From: JAEUOS01 sp965279115
GTDB taxonomy: Bacteria > Pseudomonadota > Gammaproteobacteria > Burkholderiales > JAEUOS01
Assembly (NCBI GenBank): GCA_965279115.1
Contig: OZ257137.1
Coordinates: forward strand, 620,001 to 684,000
Direction: 5' to 3'
Length of the DNA: 64,000 bases
Positions 60,748 to 64,000 of the stretch are shown in pieces; positions within the stretch are counted from its first letter, which is position 1, and the number at the start of each line of letters is the position of its first letter. The notes under the pieces were generated by a model. That model was not told where the DNA came from. It did no database searches and was given only the letters and a program-made list of their open reading frames with translations. The position numbers and the translations under genes were made by a program.

Positions 60748-61053
60748 TCACGCCACCCGAACCAGGCGTGGCACGGCGCCCTTGCCCCGCACCTCCGCCT
60801 CCTCGAAATCGGCCGCGGCAATCGCCCGGTCGAGCGCGGCGCGCAGCTCCTTGGCGGTCTCCAGCGTGAGTTCGACGCCGGCGCGCGCCCCGGCATCGAG
60901 ACTGGTGTTGATGAAGTCGAGGGTGATGACGTCGCCCAGTGGCGCATGGCGCGCGTGGTCATAGGCCACCACGGCCTGGGTGAGCGGGAACCACTCGTCA
61001 CCGCGCTTGGCCATGCCCTCCGCGCGCGCGATCTCGATGATGGACGTGCACAT
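60748..61053 (-). CDS. Small conserved protein (DUF6295-like)
   Basis: 101 residues, beginning MCTSIIEIARAEG and containing GDEWFPLTQAVVAYDHARHAPLGDVITLDFINT and the helix ETAKELRAALDRAIAAA. Resembles a small domain family I recall as DUF6295, without known function. It follows the dienelactone hydrolase-like gene by 8 bp on the same strand. Confidence 0.65.
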   Translation of the reverse strand: MCTSIIEIARAEGMAKRGDEWFPLTQAVVAYDHARHAPLGDVITLDFINTSLDAGARAGVELTLETAKELRAALDRAIAAADFEEAEVRGKGAVPRLVRVA

Positions 61054-61061
61054 GGCGCCTC

Positions 61062-61811
61062 CTATTTCGCCAGGTGCTTGCCGAAGAAACCGAAAACCTT
61101 GCTCCAGCCATCCATCGCCTGCTCGGGCCGGTAGAGCGGCCGATGCCAGTAGAAAAAGCCGTGACCGGCGCCGTCGTAGCGATGGAACTCGTAGGCCTTG
61201 CCGTGCTTCTTGAGCTCGGCCTCGTGCTGGTTCACCTGCTCCGGGCTGGGCGCGCGATCGTCATTGCCGAACAGGCCGAGCAGCGGGCAGGAAAGTTCCT
61301 TTGTCATGTCGATCGGCGCGACCGGCGTCTTGGCGTTGAGCTCTTCCTGGCCCATCACCACGCGGCCGCCCCACAGGTCGATACAGGCGTCGACGTCCTT
61401 CTTCTGGCTGGCGTAAATGACCGCATGCCGGCCACCTGAGCATGAGCCAAACAGGCCGACCTTGCCGTTGTGGTTGGGCTGTGCACGCATCCACTTCACC
61501 GCAGCCTCGGTATCACCGACCATTTGCGAGTCGGCAATGCCGCCATCGGCGCGCACCTTGGCGGCGACGTCGTCCGGATTGCCCTGACCCTCGCGCTCAT
61601 ACAGGTTGGCGCAGATCGCCATGTAGCCATGATGCGCGAAGCGGCGCGTGGTCTCGATGTAGAGCTCGCTCCAGCCCGGCAGGTGGTGGATCAACACCAC
61701 GCCCGGAAACGGGCCCGGGCCGGAAGGCTTGGCCACGTAGGCGCTGATCGGGGTGCCGCGATCGCCATTGATGGTGATGTTTTCGCAGGTCATGCTACGG
61801 TAAAAAGACAT
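61062..61811 (-). CDS. Dienelactone hydrolase family protein
   Basis: 249 residues, with nucleophile Cys in GSCSGGRHAV, acid in FGNDDRAPSPEQ and His in DGAGHGFFY: a complete C-D-H triad of dienelactone hydrolases. ATG 61811 is set by AGGAAGAACA upstream. Hydrolyses a lactone or ester in aromatic catabolism; precise substrate unknown. The 204 bp upstream show no gene. Confidence 0.9.
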   Translation of the reverse strand: MSFYRSMTCENITINGDRGTPISAYVAKPSGPGPFPGVVLIHHLPGWSELYIETTRRFAHHGYMAICANLYEREGQGNPDDVAAKVRADGGIADSQMVGDTEAAVKWMRAQPNHNGKVGLFGSCSGGRHAVIYASQKKDVDACIDLWGGRVVMGQEELNAKTPVAPIDMTKELSCPLLGLFGNDDRAPSPEQVNQHEAELKKHGKAYEFHRYDGAGHGFFYWHRPLYRPEQAMDGWSKVFGFFGKHLAK

Positions 61812-62015
61812 TGTTCTTCCTCCACACGTTAAGGTTGGTTTCGTCCATCGGTGCACGTCCGGTTGCAGCAGATCGCACTGACAAATCTGCAGGTGCCGTC
61901 ACCGGTCGGGAATGCGATGAACGCGCTGCCTGAGTCTACCCAAACCGCGCCCCTTCTCCCGCGCAGCCGCAAATCCGCCGATCCAGCGGGTCGGGCCAGG
62001 CAACATGGCGCCACT

Positions 62016-62705
62016 TCAGGCGCGCGCTTGATCACCGAATCCGACAAACACCGTCGCCTCATCGACTGACTTGCGCTCGGATACCACGGCATTCGCAGGG
62101 AAGCTGTAGTCCGGCCATCCGAGCGCGATGCTTTTCAGGATGACCTGATCGTCGGCGATGCCGGCGTGCTCGCGCACCACCGGTGATTGCATGATCCCCT
62201 GGCTGTTGATCACCGCGCCCAGCCCGCGCGACCAGGCGGCATTGACCAGGGCATTGGTCACGGCGCCGCAATCGAAGGGCGTGTCGTCGCTGCCGTCCAG
62301 GACCCGGTCATAGGTCACGATCACGCATACCGGCGCATCGAACTGACGGAAACCGCGCAGCACCCAGTCGTGCCGCCCGACCTTGTCGTCGCGCTCGATG
62401 CCCATGGCGGAAAACAACTGCTTGGCCACGCCAACCTGCCTGTCGCGATGCTTGCCCGCGAACGCCTGACCGGTACGAAACTCCCGCGATTGCGGCACAC
62501 CGGCGACCATTCGCTCGGTATTGCCGGCGCGGATCCGGTTCAGCGGCTCGCCGGTGATGACGTAGAAGTTCCAGGGTTGGGTATTCATCGACGACGGACT
62601 GCGCATCGCCAGGCGGATGATTTCTTCAATGAGTACTCTGGGAACAGGATCGGGTTTGTATCCGCGTATGCTGCGGCGGCCGAGGACAACATCATCAAAC
62701 TGCAT
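62016..62705 (-). CDS. Nitroreductase family protein
   Basis: 229 residues: FMN-binding GRRSIRGYKPDPVP, then MRSPSSMNTQPWNFYVITG, then GLGAVINSQGIMQSP. ATG 62705 follows AGGAG; frame upstream is noncoding. Second nitroreductase of the region, unlike the one at 49878. Substrate unknown. Confidence 0.9.
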   Translation of the reverse strand: MQFDDVVLGRRSIRGYKPDPVPRVLIEEIIRLAMRSPSSMNTQPWNFYVITGEPLNRIRAGNTERMVAGVPQSREFRTGQAFAGKHRDRQVGVAKQLFSAMGIERDDKVGRHDWVLRGFRQFDAPVCVIVTYDRVLDGSDDTPFDCGAVTNALVNAAWSRGLGAVINSQGIMQSPVVREHAGIADDQVILKSIALGWPDYSFPANAVVSERKSVDEATVFVGFGDQARA

Positions 62706-62998
62706 TCGGGGCTCCTGGGATAGGTGGCTTGGTTTCATTGGTTTCGAAAGTCTATCCGCACCTGGCGACGCGGGCTCGCACGATCTTCCCATTCTCACGT
62801 TCCACGATTTCGACCGAAGTTGATGCGTAACTTCACGTTTCGAGGGATGCAGCATCCGCCGTCAGTACCATCCGGCTTCATTTCACCTCCGCAATCCGCC
62901 CGCCTGGCGCTTCGGGCCGCCGCTTCGTCGCAAAAACGCACCACCTACGACACTGTCGTGCGACACTCGCCTCCCTCTCCACAACAGGCCGCCTTCAC
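62706..62998. other. Divergent intergenic region
   Basis: 293 bp between the nitroreductase and the secreted hydrolase genes. No gene, operator or terminator could be supported; both genes must have their promoters here. Confidence 0.5.
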
Positions 62999-63988
62999 AT
63001 GAAAATCAATACGTCGAACCTGTTGTCTGTTGTCGCCGCGTTTGCGTTCACGCTCGCCGGCGCAGATGTCCTCGCTGCCGGCTTTCAGCAAGGAGGCGCC
63101 GCTGACGAGGGTGGCAAGCCCATCGTGATCGGCATCTGGTATCCGAGCGAGGCCATTGCCAATCCACTATCCGTGGGCCCGACGACGATGCGGGTCGCAA
63201 TCAACGCGCCGGTGAAGGGTCAGGCATTGCCGCTGATCGTGGTGTCCCACGGAACGGGTGGTTCCAACCTCGGACATTTCGACACGGCCATTGCCCTGGC
63301 TGACGCGGGTTTCATCGTGGTGGCCCTGAACCATGCGGGCGACAACTACGCCGACCAGAGTAGGAACGTCGACATCATGGACAGGCCGAGGCAGGTCAGT
63401 CGTGTGATCGACCACATGCTGTCATCCTGGGAGGGGCATGCGGCGATCGACCCGCGGCGCATCGGCATGTTCGGCCATTCCGCCGGCGGATTTACCGCGC
63501 TTGCGATCATCGGTGGCGTCCCGGACTTTTCGAAAATCGCTCCGATGTGCCGGCAGTATCCGGGCGACTTCGCCTGCCAGTTGCTGGCCAAGGGCGCAAG
63601 CCCGGCCGTCACGCCTGCCACCATCGCTGTCGCCGACGCACGCATCAAGGCCGCTGTGGTTGCTGCGCCGGCGCTTGGATTCACGTTCTCGCCGGACGGC
63701 CTGAAAAGCGTCAAGGTGCCGGTGCAACTCTGGCGAGCCGAGAACGACGTCCTGGTGCCGCACCCGCGATATGCAGAGGCGGTGCGATTGGCTCTGCCTG
63801 AGGCACCGGAGTATCGTGTCGTTGCGAATGCCGGTCACTATGATTTCCTGGCACCCTGCAGCGATGCGCTCGCTTCGTTAGCTCCTGCAATCTGCGCGAG
63901 CGCGGCGGGCTTCGATCGGGCGGCATTTCATGTCCGCTTCGATTCGGATGTCGTGAAGTTTTTTAAGAGGACGCTCGAAAATCACTGA
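62999..63988 (+). CDS. Secreted alpha/beta hydrolase (PAF-acetylhydrolase/DLH-like)
   Basis: 329 residues; signal peptide MKINTSNLLSVVAAFAFTLAGADVLA. VVSHGTGGSN forms the oxyanion strand, GHSAGGF the Ser elbow, acid in RAENDVLVPHP and His in NAGHYDFLAP. Four Cys in the mature part may form disulfides in the periplasm. Likely esterase of unknown substrate. Complete, ending 13 bp before the window end. Confidence 0.88.
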   Translation: MKINTSNLLSVVAAFAFTLAGADVLAAGFQQGGAADEGGKPIVIGIWYPSEAIANPLSVGPTTMRVAINAPVKGQALPLIVVSHGTGGSNLGHFDTAIALADAGFIVVALNHAGDNYADQSRNVDIMDRPRQVSRVIDHMLSSWEGHAAIDPRRIGMFGHSAGGFTALAIIGGVPDFSKIAPMCRQYPGDFACQLLAKGASPAVTPATIAVADARIKAAVVAAPALGFTFSPDGLKSVKVPVQLWRAENDVLVPHPRYAEAVRLALPEAPEYRVVANAGHYDFLAPCSDALASLAPAICASAAGFDRAAFHVRFDSDVVKFFKRTLENH

Positions 63989-64000
63989 ATGGGACACACG

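Noticed and set aside
1..64000. tRNA or rRNA genes, attachment sites, prophage
   Set aside because: None of the gaps showed a cloverleaf, rRNA stretch, integrase or phage gene by eye.

Overview
The window looks like chromosome of a GC-rich betaproteobacterium, probably Burkholderiales or a close relative. The basis is high GC with strong codon bias, an intracellular PHB depolymerase (PhaZ), three orphan Bug/TctC-type periplasmic binding proteins, an rluC-HAD-Rieske-sppA operon, and a compact cbb3 oxidase locus with its own FNR. No rRNA, tRNA, CRISPR array or prophage was recognised. Species cannot be named from the sequence alone.

Layout. (1) 1-3271: end of an Ara4N lipid A modification cluster (arnC end, split arnA formyltransferase and decarboxylase, arnD). 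(2) 3279-4461: a minus-strand HTH / DUF6036-like nucleotidyltransferase pair that resembles a toxin-antitoxin unit, with a dyad in front of it. (3) 4652-18660: a type I secretion operon: HlyB-like ABC exporter, HlyD-like adaptor, a lipoprotein, and a 2809-residue RTX protein with an N-terminal lipase-like domain. An 18-C homopolymer lies between the best Shine-Dalgarno/ATG and the exporter frame and puts them out of phase. The adaptor gene is broken by an IS3-family element that has no target duplication and has apparently removed about 100 codons. (4) 18737-29908: housekeeping genes (bcp, phoH2, a conserved hypothetical, phaZ, a SET-domain protein, sppA, a Rieske protein, a HAD phosphatase, rluC, rne). 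(5) 29909-33005: low-Mr tyrosine phosphatase and an aromatic hydroxylase / extradiol dioxygenase pair.

(6) 33116-49161: microaerobic respiration block: SafE-like protein, hemN, fnr, usp, a hemerythrin protein, ccoH, ccoG, ccoP, ccoQ, ccoO, ccoN, ccoS, ccoI (with its metal-binding N-terminal domain on a separate overlapping ORF), and a fused acyl-CoA synthetase/GNAT. Four FNR-type sites (TTGAT or TTGAC-N4-GTCAA) lie in the four key intergenic regions, each with a plausible -10 hexamer where a class II FNR promoter would have it. The block therefore reads as one oxygen-responsive regulon that includes its regulator. (7) 49193-63988: accessory catabolic genes: a YgeA-like racemase, two nitroreductases, three alpha/beta hydrolases, a GST, a flavin monooxygenase, an SDR epimerase, four solute-binding proteins without permeases, a YHS lipoprotein and small unknowns.

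The most interesting locus is the RTX secretion operon. It combines a possible phase-variable switch, an IS-mediated internal deletion of the adaptor, and a giant secreted lipase-like RTX protein in one transcription unit. The best-supported regulatory inference is the FNR regulon.
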